Shown here piece by piece: positions 42,774-50,543 of a stretch of DNA of 51,762 nucleotides. The stretch covers positions 4,524 through 56,285 of the forward strand of contig OKRB01000087.1 in the NCBI GenBank assembly GCA_900290245.1, read 5' to 3'. Under the pieces are notes generated by a model. That model was not told the DNA's origin, made no database searches, and saw only the letters and a program-made list of their open reading frames with translations. The number at the start of each line of letters is the position of its first letter. The stretch's first letter is position 1. The stretch comes from Candidatus Sulfuritelmatomonas gaucii. Its GTDB lineage: Bacteria > Acidobacteriota > Terriglobia > Terriglobales > Acidobacteriaceae. Made by a program: the position numbers and the translations under genes.

Positions 42774-43592
42774 TCACCACGCCTCTCCGCAGGCAATCAA
42801 CGAAGCCGGCCCGGTCAAATCCAGTTCCATCCCCGGCCCACCCCACGACACTGCCTGCGCGCCGCCGGGGGCAATGACCGTTAGCGGCGAAACGCAGCGG
42901 CGCAACGCAAGAGCCGCGGTGGCGGCGGCTGAACTGCCGGTGCCGGATGAGGTTGTGGGGCCCACGCCGCGCTCAAAAATGCGAACCTCGATCTCATGTT
43001 CGCTCAAGATACGCACAAACTCGACGTTGGTCTGGTTCGGAAAATCGCGATGCGCGCAGACCTCAGCGCCGATGGTTTGCCAGGCTTTGCCGTCAATCGA
43101 GAAATCAGAGTTCTCGACCAGAATGACGAAGTGAGGATTGCCGACAGACACTTCAACACCGACGATCTCGGCGCCATGAGTCAGCTTGAGGGTGTGCGGC
43201 ATAAACTTCGGCACATCCATGTTTGTGGTCACTTCGACGGAAAAGCCAGGATCCTTCCTGACCGCGTCGATGCGGCAGATGCGCAAGCCGGCATCCGTGA
43301 CAATCTCCAGTTCGTCGCCGCGCTCTGACGCCAGAACTTCGGCCATCCATGCAGCGACGCAACGTGTGCCGTTGCCGCTGATCTCAGCGATCGAGCCGTC
43401 GGCGTTATGCAGGCGGATGCGGGAAGACTTCGGGCCGGTCCATGAAAAAAACTCCACGCCGTCAGCGCCGATGCCGGCGTTCCGCAGGCAGAGTCGGCGC
43501 GTGACATCCGGGCGATCGTGGTCGGGAACGGCATCTTCGTTCACAATCAGAAAATCGTTGCCGCAGGCATGGGCCTTGGTATAGGGGATCAA
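42774..43592 (-). CDS. dapF: DapF-family epimerase with both catalytic Cys as Ser
   Basis: The protein has 272 residues and covers the whole diaminopimelate epimerase fold (two pseudo-symmetric halves). KAHACGNDFLIV near the start, GNPHFVILVE with the conserved His154, and FERGVG with Glu207 are kept. In characterised DapF the two acid/base catalysts are cysteines, in CGNG and ACGSG. Here they are serines: Ser72 in EISGNGTRC and Ser216 in TSSGTGSS. The gene heads a tightly packed dapF-ldcA-mpl operon, which supports a role in meso-diaminopimelate metabolism. Whether it is an active epimerase, a slow variant or an enzyme for another substrate is open. Confidence 0.88.
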   Translation of the reverse strand: MIPYTKAHACGNDFLIVNEDAVPDHDRPDVTRRLCLRNAGIGADGVEFFSWTGPKSSRIRLHNADGSIAEISGNGTRCVAAWMAEVLASERGDELEIVTDAGLRICRIDAVRKDPGFSVEVTTNMDVPKFMPHTLKLTHGAEIVGVEVSVGNPHFVILVENSDFSIDGKAWQTIGAEVCAHRDFPNQTNVEFVRILSEHEIEVRIFERGVGPTTSSGTGSSAAATAALALRRCVSPLTVIAPGGAQAVSWGGPGMELDLTGPASLIACGEAW

Positions 43593-43806
43593 GCTTCCTC
43601 CGAAGTATGGAAAGAAAGATATGCGCCGATCGCCGATTAAGCGATTCGAGATGTAGCGAACAGTGGCGCGGTCATGCGGTGCTTCTTGACCCTTTGATGC
43701 AAATGACGAAAGCCGGGCTATTGTGCGATCCCTATGGAAACGGACTACATGGCGGTTCCTTGCCCGATGCTATCACCGGTGACGGCGGGTTGTTGAGCAA
43801 GCGGCT

Positions 43807-45573
43807 TCATTTGGGATTGCTTTGATTCTCAGCAGGGTGGCTTTCGGGAGGGGCCGGCGATTGCCTTTTCGACAGCGGCCTCTGACCGATCCACCCTGAA
43901 GAAAGATAGACCGTGGCGGATGGCTGGCCTCGTGCTGTAAAGCGCCCGGCGACATCCAGGCTCTCAGGGTGGTCCTTGACGGCGCGGTCGATTTCGTCGC
44001 CGTCGAAGGCCACGATGACGGCGGCATGAGTGGAAGGTGCGGCCAGCGCAGCACGGAAGATTCCAAGATCGCTTTCGTTGATGGTCTGGCGAAGGGGAAT
44101 TCCGGTGAGCGAGACGATCTCGGGGTAGATCGACGTATTCATCAGTACGGGCCCGTGCGGAAGACCCGCGAGCAGTTGTTGCAAAAAGGGAGGGATGGCG
44201 TGGTCGTAGGGCAGACGTGCGTCGAGGTTTTTCGTGCCCTCAACATAGACGAGGGGATCTTCGCACAGGAGCGCAACGGCATTGAGGCCGGAGAGCGCAA
44301 AGAGTGCAGTGAAGACGACTTTCGGCAGGATCTGCTGGATGCGCAAGAGGCTGGGGAAACGCGGCACGAGCCGCGCAAGATTGGGCGTGCGGATCGCGTC
44401 GATAATCAACTGCGCCGCGAAGCCGAGACCCAGCGCGAGGGCGGGCAACAGTTCGAGTCCATAGCGGGTGTTGTACCAGGTGTATGGCCACCAGGCGGGG
44501 AAAAAGATGGGCACCGATCCGTAGGCGACCGACCAAGCGTAGAAGGGGACAGGCAGCCAGAGGAGCAGGAGCCACGCGAATGCGCGCCGGCACGACCCGA
44601 CCTTCTGAATAAACCATGCGATGGCGGTTCCCAGTGCGGCGAGCATAAGAACAGGGTTGCCCCATGCCGCGGTGGTAAAGTCGAGCTCCGAGACTTTAAG
44701 GAAGTAGAGCAGTGCAACCCAGGGACTGTGCCAGCCGGGATGCAGCGGCCAGCACGGGGACATTGCGGCGGTGCGGAGCTCGATAGCTTTGGCAGAGAAA
44801 GGCCCGCGCGCGAAATAAAGCCAGTCGCCGAAGCCGATCGAGTTGTAGAGGAACCAGCAGATGGGCGATGCGGCGATCGCGATGCTCGACAGCCAGAAAG
44901 CGGGCGAGCTGAGGCGGCCGCGCTCGCGATGTAAGGAGAGCCGGAGCAACGTGAGGCCGATGCCAGTCCATGCGAGGAGAGCAATGATCCAGCCGTCGTA
45001 GCGCGTGAAGATGGCTACAACCAACGCAGCGGCGATGCAGGCTTGGAGGCGGTTGGCAGTCGTCGCAGCCTGAGCTGTGTCGCGATCAAGGCAGAGACGC
45101 CACTCGACCATCCAGAGCACGATCCAGACGAACTCGCAAAGAAAGAGCGGTTCGGTCATGGCCGTGGTTTGCAGGTAGAGCAGATTTGGATTCAGCGCGA
45201 AGAAAGCGAGCGCAATTCCGGATGCGGCGGGACTGAGCCAATGGCGCGCAAGGCGATAGATTCCTGCGCAGGAAGCAAGATAAGCAAGCGCCGAGGGAAT
45301 GACGCCGGCGAGCCCGGTGGCCCACCACTCGTAGCTTTGAACGAAGGGAATGAGGAGAATGTGCGGCAGAGGCAACCACACCGAGCCCAGTTGTGTGAAG
45401 CGGGGAGTGCGCGAATCGAAGACCCGGCGAGCAATGTGCAGGTGGGCGACCGCGTCGCCATAGTTGAGCAGCACGCCGTGATTCCAGCTCCAGACGATGG
45501 CGGCTGCCGAGGCCGCCAAGCAGAACAGAAGAACGGCCCAGCCTTCAGCATCAGAGATGCTTCTCTCAGTCAA
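43807..45573 (-). CDS. Membrane glycosyltransferase, GT39/ArnT-like
   Basis: The protein has 588 residues from a TTG overlapping the pfkB stop by eight bases. The open frame upstream runs through pfkB and gives no sensible protein. It has about a dozen membrane helices with the GT-C layout. An acidic motif in the first large loop (NYGDAVAHLHIARRVFD) is where ArnT/PMT-type enzymes hold the catalytic Asp. Conserved-looking aromatic loops follow (WWPYTWYNTRYGLELLP). A short soluble C-terminal part ends in a Pro/Ser-rich tail. It likely transfers a sugar from a polyprenyl phosphate on the periplasmic side. The acceptor is unknown. Confidence 0.8.
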   Translation of the reverse strand: MTERSISDAEGWAVLLFCLAASAAAIVWSWNHGVLLNYGDAVAHLHIARRVFDSRTPRFTQLGSVWLPLPHILLIPFVQSYEWWATGLAGVIPSALAYLASCAGIYRLARHWLSPAASGIALAFFALNPNLLYLQTTAMTEPLFLCEFVWIVLWMVEWRLCLDRDTAQAATTANRLQACIAAALVVAIFTRYDGWIIALLAWTGIGLTLLRLSLHRERGRLSSPAFWLSSIAIAASPICWFLYNSIGFGDWLYFARGPFSAKAIELRTAAMSPCWPLHPGWHSPWVALLYFLKVSELDFTTAAWGNPVLMLAALGTAIAWFIQKVGSCRRAFAWLLLLWLPVPFYAWSVAYGSVPIFFPAWWPYTWYNTRYGLELLPALALGLGFAAQLIIDAIRTPNLARLVPRFPSLLRIQQILPKVVFTALFALSGLNAVALLCEDPLVYVEGTKNLDARLPYDHAIPPFLQQLLAGLPHGPVLMNTSIYPEIVSLTGIPLRQTINESDLGIFRAALAAPSTHAAVIVAFDGDEIDRAVKDHPESLDVAGRFTARGQPSATVYLSSGWIGQRPLSKRQSPAPPESHPAENQSNPK

Positions 45574-46495
45574 GGTGCGTGATCTCGCGAAAGAGATTGA
45601 AGCGCGCGTCGATCTCGGAGCGTGAGATCTGCTGCAGACGCTCGGTGCCGAAGCGCTCGCAGGCATAGGAGCCCATGACCCCGCCGTAAAACATAGCGTG
45701 ACGCCAGGCGGCCGGTGTGGGCTCGAGTTGCGAGGCCAAGTAACCGAAGAAGCCGCCCGCAAAGCTGTCGCCGGCACCGGTGGGATCGATGACCTCTTTG
45801 AGCGGGAGGGCCGGAGCCCTGAAGGTGTGGAGTTCCGCTTTTCGACCCTTTGGAGTTATTTCGTGGAACAGTGTCGCGCCGTATTCGCCGTGTTTGACGA
45901 CCAATGCGCGCGGGCCGAGAGCCATGACGCCGCGCGCAGCCTGCACGAGATTGGTGTTGCCAGCGAGCATGCGTGCTTCAGTGTCGTTGATGAGCAGCAC
46001 GTCGAGGCCCTTGAGGACTTCAAGCAGGGCCGGACGGTGATCCTTGATCCAGTAGTTCATGGTGTCGCCCGCGACTAGTTTGACCCCGGGCATAGCGTCG
46101 CGCACGCGGCGCTGCAAGACGGGATCGATATTAGCGAGAAAGAGGAAGTCGGAGTCGCGATAAGCATCGGGGATTTTCGGCTCGAAAGAAGCGAAGACAT
46201 TGAGTTCAGTGTTGTGGGTCTTGGCCTCGTTGATGTTTTCGAGATAGGAGCCCTCCCAGAAGAAGCTCTTGCCGGGCGCGCGTTCGATGCCGCGCGTGTC
46301 GATATTGCGGGCGGCGAAGACGGCCTCCTGCTCTGGGCCAAAGTCCTCGCCCACGACGGCGATGACGCGGACGTTGGTGAAATAACTGGCGGCGAGCGAG
46401 AAATAAGTCGCCGCGCCCCCGAGGCAGCGCTCGCGGCGGCCGGCGGGGGTTTCAATGGAATCGTAGGCGACGCTGCCAACTACCGTAATTGCCAT
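45566..46495 (-). CDS. PfkB-family carbohydrate/nucleoside kinase
   Basis: The protein has 309 residues. The N-terminal sugar-binding half includes GSVAYDSIETPAG and LGGAATYFSLAASYF, and the anion-hole/catalytic motif DPTGAGDSFAGGFFGYL is intact near residue 240. KHGEYGATLF precedes it. The family phosphorylates sugars or nucleosides (ribose, adenosine, fructose derivatives). The two genes upstream are the small ORF and mtnP, so a substrate from methylthioadenosine breakdown, such as adenosine or a ribose derivative, is plausible but unproven. Confidence 0.9.
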   Translation of the reverse strand: MAITVVGSVAYDSIETPAGRRERCLGGAATYFSLAASYFTNVRVIAVVGEDFGPEQEAVFAARNIDTRGIERAPGKSFFWEGSYLENINEAKTHNTELNVFASFEPKIPDAYRDSDFLFLANIDPVLQRRVRDAMPGVKLVAGDTMNYWIKDHRPALLEVLKGLDVLLINDTEARMLAGNTNLVQAARGVMALGPRALVVKHGEYGATLFHEITPKGRKAELHTFRAPALPLKEVIDPTGAGDSFAGGFFGYLASQLEPTPAAWRHAMFYGGVMGSYACERFGTERLQQISRSEIDARFNLFREITHLD

Positions 46496-46531
46496 AGGTC
46501 TCCTAAAGGGCTGAATTCGTATCAGTATGGG

Positions 46532-46765
46532 TCAGGGCCTGTAAATGTGCCCATCGATCCTCAGCGCGGGGCACCAGAAACAAAATCGCACTTGTTTTTG
46601 CGGCGCAATCTCCGAAGTATCGATCGAGCGCCACCAATGCAGGCCCACCTTGCAAAATATGCTGCTGAAAGACGGCGCCTCATGCTCCCGGTGTGGCCAG
46701 AGCATTGCCAAACTGGCAGCAAGCTGCTGGTCGGTAAATCGCACGGATTCTGATGCTCTCGTCAT
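46532..46765 (-). CDS. Small zinc-ribbon-like protein, unknown function
   Basis: The protein has 77 residues from the ATG at 46765 (a TTG four codons earlier is possible). It contains IFCKVGLHWWRSID and, 20 residues later, VRFCFWCPALRIDG. This gives three cysteines and a histidine spaced like a compact metal-binding ribbon (C...H...CxxC). No family is recognised. No strong ribosome-binding site is seen, but it fits between mtnP (26 bp upstream) and pfkB (36 bp downstream) on the same strand. That favours a real gene. An antisense frame of similar size exists. Confidence 0.5.
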   Translation of the reverse strand: MTRASESVRFTDQQLAASLAMLWPHREHEAPSFSSIFCKVGLHWWRSIDTSEIAPQKQVRFCFWCPALRIDGHIYRP

Positions 46766-46791
46766 TGCGTCATCCAAACCAGCTTTGTAGT

Positions 46792-47658
46792 TTACCAGCC
46801 GTGGTACTTACCAAAGAGCAGTTTCAACCGCTCTTTTGCCGCTTCGGGAATCGCGTCGGGCTGCGTTAGCACCGCATACTTTGCCGCTGAAACACAGGCA
46901 CAAGTCCGTTCGCGCGGCATGGCGGCAACGGCTGCCTTCACTACTTTGCAAGCATTGTCGGCATTCCTGTGCAGCACTGCAACGATCTCCTCAATGGTGA
47001 CGGCGTCGTGGCCCTCGTGCCAGCAGTCGTAGTCAGTGACCATGGCGACGGTGGCGTAGCAGATTTCGGCTTCGCGCGCGAGCTTGGCCTCCTGCAGGTT
47101 GGTCATGCCAATCACGTCCGCTCCACAACTGCGATAAAGGTTCGACTCGGCTCTGGTGGAGAATTGCGGGCCCTCCATGCAGACATAAGTGCCGCCTAGC
47201 TTGCCGATGACGCCGACCTTGGCGCAGGCATTGACGGCGGCTTTGGCGACGGTGGCGCAAACCGGATCGCCGAAGGCAACGTGGCCGACGATTCCGTCGC
47301 CGAAGAATGTCGAGATGCGATGGAAAGTGCGATCGATGAACTGATCGGGGATGACGAAGTCGGTGGGCTTGTGCTCTTCCTTAAGCGAACCGACAGCAGA
47401 GACTGAAAGAATGCGTTCGACGCCGAGCTTTTTAAACGCGTAAATGTTGGCGCGGAAGTTGAGCTCAGACGGGAGGACGCGATGGCCGCGGCCATGGCGC
47501 GCGAGAAAGGCGACCTTGCGGCCTTCGAGTTCGCCGACGACGAAGGCGTCAGACGGAGAGCCGAAGGGTGTTTCGACGCGCTCTTCGTGCACATTGGTGA
47601 ATCCGGGCATCGAATAGAGCCCGCTGCCGCCGATGATGCCGATCTCTGCGCTTGACAC
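46792..47658 (-). CDS. mtnP: S-methyl-5-prime-thioadenosine phosphorylase
   Basis: The protein has 288 residues from a GTG with AAGGAG seven to eight bases upstream. It splits methylthioadenosine into adenine and methylthioribose 1-phosphate for methionine salvage. Visible are [15 protein letters not shown], the phosphate-binding region [33 protein letters not shown] and [16 protein letters not shown], with the substrate Asp in TDYDCWHEG. The rest of the salvage pathway is not adjacent. Its leader holds a long inverted repeat (47684-47788). Confidence 0.95.
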   Translation of the reverse strand: MSSAEIGIIGGSGLYSMPGFTNVHEERVETPFGSPSDAFVVGELEGRKVAFLARHGRGHRVLPSELNFRANIYAFKKLGVERILSVSAVGSLKEEHKPTDFVIPDQFIDRTFHRISTFFGDGIVGHVAFGDPVCATVAKAAVNACAKVGVIGKLGGTYVCMEGPQFSTRAESNLYRSCGADVIGMTNLQEAKLAREAEICYATVAMVTDYDCWHEGHDAVTIEEIVAVLHRNADNACKVVKAAVAAMPRERTCACVSAAKYAVLTQPDAIPEAAKERLKLLFGKYHGW

Positions 47659-47683
47659 GTCTTTCTCCTTTGAGCTTTCTGCA

Positions 47684-47788
47684 AGCCTCTAGCTGCTAGC
47701 TTCTAGCCTCGAGCTTGTTCCCCAAAAACAGACCATAAGTGGGCTACGCGGAATCTAGCTTGAAGCTAGCGGCTAGCCGCTAGAGGCT
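47684..47788. repeat. CTAGC-rich inverted repeat
   Basis: AGCCTCTAGCTGCTAGC (47684-47700) and GCTAGCCGCTAGAGGCT (47772-47788) are inverted with one mismatch over 17 bases. Further CTAGCTT/AAGCTAG units lie between. A related fragment (cagttgctagctttcag) is near 33172. It lies between the M28 peptidase stop and mtnP. Confidence 0.75.
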
Positions 47789-47794
47789 GCTTCA

Positions 47795-48817
47795 TTACCG
47801 CTGATCGATGAGCCGGATCGTCTCCATGAAGACGTCGCCGTCAATCGTCAAACTGTGAGCGCTGATTTTGTCCATCGTGTCCTGCGCGGTGTGGTGGTAG
47901 CTGTTGTTCGGTCCGTAATCGAGGTCGATGATGTCGATGGAGGGCACGCCGCGCTCGACGAAGGGCAGATGATCGTCTTCCACCGCCATGGATTGCTGAA
48001 AGAAGTAGCGCTGGTAGCCCAACTTTTTGGCTGCGTCGGAGACGAGCGAGACCAGCCAGCCGGTGGAATTGGATTCGCGCTGGATGTCGAGGTCCTTGTC
48101 ACCGATCATGTCAGCGAGAAGAAAAGCCTTGATCTGGTTGAGGGTTCCATCTCGACCCCACTTGGCAGCGAGATGGCGGCTGCCGTAGGTGGAGTCGGAA
48201 CGCGACCAGGATTGAATTGCCTCTTCGCCATCGAAGAAGACCAGCCAGACAGAGTAGCCTTGAAGTTTCTTGCCCGGAGCGTGCCCTGCTTCGTCGCGCA
48301 GGCGGTCGGCTACGCCCAACAGCAGGCCGGTGGTTGAGCCGCCATCGTTGGCGCCGACGAAGTTGATGTTGCGGAGCGGGTAGTTGGTCTCGTAGTGCGT
48401 GCCGAGGACGATGATGCCGGGCTTTGTTCCCGGGAAACGCACGATGAGGTTGCACATGGGCACAGAGCCGATGGGTGTGTCGGCGGTGAATGTATCTTCT
48501 TCAAGCTGATCGTGGTCGCGCTGAAAATGATCGCGCAAGAAGGCTTCGGCCTTTGCGTGGCCGGGGCTTGTAGGCCAGCGCGGGCCAATGCCGACGAATT
48601 CGCGGGCATATTCGTAGGCGCGGGCGCCGTCGAAGTGGGCTTGGGCGGGTGCAGCGAGGGGGGCGAGGAAGATAAGCGTGAAGGAGAGGGCTGCTGAGAG
48701 TCGAAAAGCAGTTGCAGATCCCTCGGCTCCGCCTTCCGCAAAAATGCGCCATGTTCCACTCGGGATGACAGACTTTTGGTGGGTACTCACGCGACGGTTT
48801 CGCAAGAAGAACATCAT
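47795..48817 (-). CDS. M28-family glutaminyl-peptide cyclotransferase-like enzyme
   Basis: The protein has 340 residues from the ATG ending at 48817, which overlaps the tatC stop and has AAGGAGG seven bases upstream. A hydrophobic core at about 40-60 (LSAALSFTLIFLAPLAAPAQA) marks export. The catalytic domain matches glutaminyl cyclases: GTHYETNY, GANDGGS (Zn Asp158), LVFFDGEEAIQSWSRSDSTY (Glu198/Glu199), SRHLAAKW, EDDHLPFVERGVPSID and HHTAQD (Zn His309). Such enzymes form N-terminal pyroglutamate; an aminopeptidase role is the alternative. Residues 16-38, before the hydrophobic core, are encoded by repeat B copy 3. Confidence 0.87.
   Translation of the reverse strand: MMFFLRNRRVSTHQKSVIPSGTWRIFAEGGAEGSATAFRLSAALSFTLIFLAPLAAPAQAHFDGARAYEYAREFVGIGPRWPTSPGHAKAEAFLRDHFQRDHDQLEEDTFTADTPIGSVPMCNLIVRFPGTKPGIIVLGTHYETNYPLRNINFVGANDGGSTTGLLLGVADRLRDEAGHAPGKKLQGYSVWLVFFDGEEAIQSWSRSDSTYGSRHLAAKWGRDGTLNQIKAFLLADMIGDKDLDIQRESNSTGWLVSLVSDAAKKLGYQRYFFQQSMAVEDDHLPFVERGVPSIDIIDLDYGPNNSYHHTAQDTMDKISAHSLTIDGDVFMETIRLIDQR
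48704..48770 (+). repeat. Palindromic repeat B, copy 3, inside a coding region
   Basis: It begins AAAAGCAGTTGCAGATCC, continues CTCGGCTCCGCCTTCC and ends CTCGGGATGACA. It lies within the signal-peptide region of the M28 enzyme (codons 16-38 on the opposite strand) without breaking the frame. Confidence 0.8.
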
Positions 48818-49608
48818 CCGGCGGCCTCCTTCGCTTTCTTCTTGCGCGAAGGGTGAACCCACCAGGCGACAGCGATGCCGACCATGTAGAGCCCGAGCAT
48901 GGGGACGGCGTAGATGCACATGGTGCCGGGATCGGGGCTGGGGCAGATAATGGCGGCTACCAGGAACACAGCGAGAATCGCGTAGCGGATGTTCTTCCAA
49001 AGGAATTTCGGGCTCACGATCCCGAACATTGCGAGGAAGAAGATGAGAATCGGCAACTCAAAGCTGATTCCCAGGCCAAGGATGATGGAGAGGAAGAATC
49101 CGGTGTACTCCTCGATGGTGATGATGGAGTTGAATCCTTTGCCAAAGCCGAGAATGAGGATCTTGAGTGCGCCGGGCAGAACGAAGAAATAGCCAAAGGC
49201 CGCGCCAGCCAGGAACAGGCCAACGGTGGCTGCCATAAAAGGAACGACAAAGCGTTTTTCTTTTTGATAGAGACCGGGCGCGATGAAAAGCCACACCTGA
49301 TAGAGGATGAAGGGCGAGGAGAGAATGGCTCCGCCGATTAGCGCAACCTGGAGATAAAGATTCAGTGGATCCATGGGGTGGGTGTAGTTGAGCTTGATGC
49401 CGAGCTTGTTGAGCGGGGCCTCGACGACACCATACAAGCGTTGGTGAAAAGCGTATGCGACGATGAAGCCGCCGGCGAGATAGATGGCGGAGTGGACGAT
49501 GCGCTTGCGCAACTCCTCCAGATGCTCCATCAGGCTCATGCCAGGGAGTTCGGCGCGCTCCGTGACGGCCTTTCGGGCCTTGTCGATTGCATCCGATGGG
49601 TCAACCAT
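48814..49608 (-). CDS. tatC: Twin-arginine translocase subunit TatC
   Basis: The protein has 264 residues with six membrane helices. The conserved N-terminal cytoplasmic motif MSLMEHLEELRKRIVHS, which contains the glutamate that contacts twin-arginine signal peptides, is intact. FIAPGLYQKEKRFVVPF and the periplasmic-loop region GYFFVLPGALKILI are also typical. It is the receptor core of the Tat export pathway for folded proteins. It overlaps tatB by eight bases and the downstream peptidase by four. Confidence 0.96.
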   Translation of the reverse strand: MVDPSDAIDKARKAVTERAELPGMSLMEHLEELRKRIVHSAIYLAGGFIVAYAFHQRLYGVVEAPLNKLGIKLNYTHPMDPLNLYLQVALIGGAILSSPFILYQVWLFIAPGLYQKEKRFVVPFMAATVGLFLAGAAFGYFFVLPGALKILILGFGKGFNSIITIEEYTGFFLSIILGLGISFELPILIFFLAMFGIVSPKFLWKNIRYAILAVFLVAAIICPSPDPGTMCIYAVPMLGLYMVGIAVAWWVHPSRKKKAKEAAG

Positions 49609-50242
49609 GGTGAGCTGCCGGCTCCGATCTTTCGGCTTCAGGAGTTACGCTATCGGGGTCTTTGCCCGCATCCCCAGTGAAAAGTTCCTGCTGCTGCGGC
49701 TGCGCTCCAGGACGCTCGGCCGCAACCTTCTCCCCGGTGGACGGCGGCAGGATGCGCGGAACCGTATCGATGGAAGCCGGAGTGCCGGATTCAGACGTCG
49801 ATGACGAGCCGACTTCAGGTGCGGATGGCTGTGTGGCCTCTTCCGGACGCGTTGCTTCGATGGCGAGATCGGGATGCGTGAATGCGTCGGGATAGGGGCT
49901 TTCGGTGGGAGTTGGTGGCTCGGGTTCCGGCGCTGTTGGCGGCGCATCGACCGTTTGCGAGGTCGTTTGCTCAAGTTGCGGCGGCGGAGGGGCGGCAGCC
50001 AGCGCGCGCTTGCGTTCCTCTTCTTCCTTCTGGCGCCGGTCGGCCTCCTCAGCCTGGCGTAACTCCTCTTCCATCTGGAACTTGAAATCGTTTGAGGCCT
50101 TGCGGAACTCGTACATGAGCTTGCCGAGCTGGCGGCCAATCTTCGGGAGGCGCCGCGGTCCGAAGACGACCAGCGCCAACACCATGAGGATGAGCGTGTC
50201 GGGCATGCTGAGCGTATCAAGCAGGATTGGCGGAGTTCCCAT
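49601..50242 (-). CDS. tatB: TatA/TatB-family translocase subunit with long tail
   Basis: The protein has 213 residues. One N-terminal membrane helix (DTLILMVLALVVFGPRRLP) is followed by the conserved amphipathic helix (KIGRQLGKLMYEFRKASNDF) and a charged helix rich in Glu/Arg. The remaining ~130 residues form a Pro/Ala/Glu/Thr-rich, probably disordered tail. FGPRRLP and the length suit TatB better than TatA, but a separate TatA is not in the window. It works with TatC in twin-arginine export. The start codon overlaps nothing upstream; it heads the leftward operon. Confidence 0.9.
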   Translation of the reverse strand: MGTPPILLDTLSMPDTLILMVLALVVFGPRRLPKIGRQLGKLMYEFRKASNDFKFQMEEELRQAEEADRRQKEEEERKRALAAAPPPPQLEQTTSQTVDAPPTAPEPEPPTPTESPYPDAFTHPDLAIEATRPEEATQPSAPEVGSSSTSESGTPASIDTVPRILPPSTGEKVAAERPGAQPQQQELFTGDAGKDPDSVTPEAERSEPAAHHG

Positions 50243-50543
50243 GAAGGATCATGATAACTGGCCGCAAGTGGCGCTCACAAACGGCGCTCCGGCGGCTTCC
50301 TGTGACGCCAGCGTTAAAATGGAAAAAGGTGGGAAGGCGAAACCGGCCTAAGGAGATAGAATCCGCCGGTATTTCGCTGCATCCCATCGGTAGGGCTGCA
50401 ACAACCCCGTGAGTGGTTTTTTCCTGGTTTTTGGATTTTTTCCGGTTTCAGGGGAGAAATCCAGACCAAAAAGGCGCATTCACTGCAGCCAGCTAGAAAG
50501 CTTTCAACATCCCCGTCCATCATTGGACTGAAGGCGGAATATT
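50243..50543. other. Divergent intergenic region tatB to nadA
   Basis: About 300 bp that must hold the promoters of the leftward tat operon and rightward nadA. T-rich stretches (ggttttttcctggtttttgg and attttttccgg near 50410-50450) stand out. No confident promoter pair or operator was identified. Confidence 0.4.

Noticed and set aside
45574..45777. The N-terminal extension of the membrane glycosyltransferase
   Set aside because: It overlaps pfkB for 200 bp and its sequence is Arg/Ser/Ala shadow-like; the TTG at the pfkB stop fits better.
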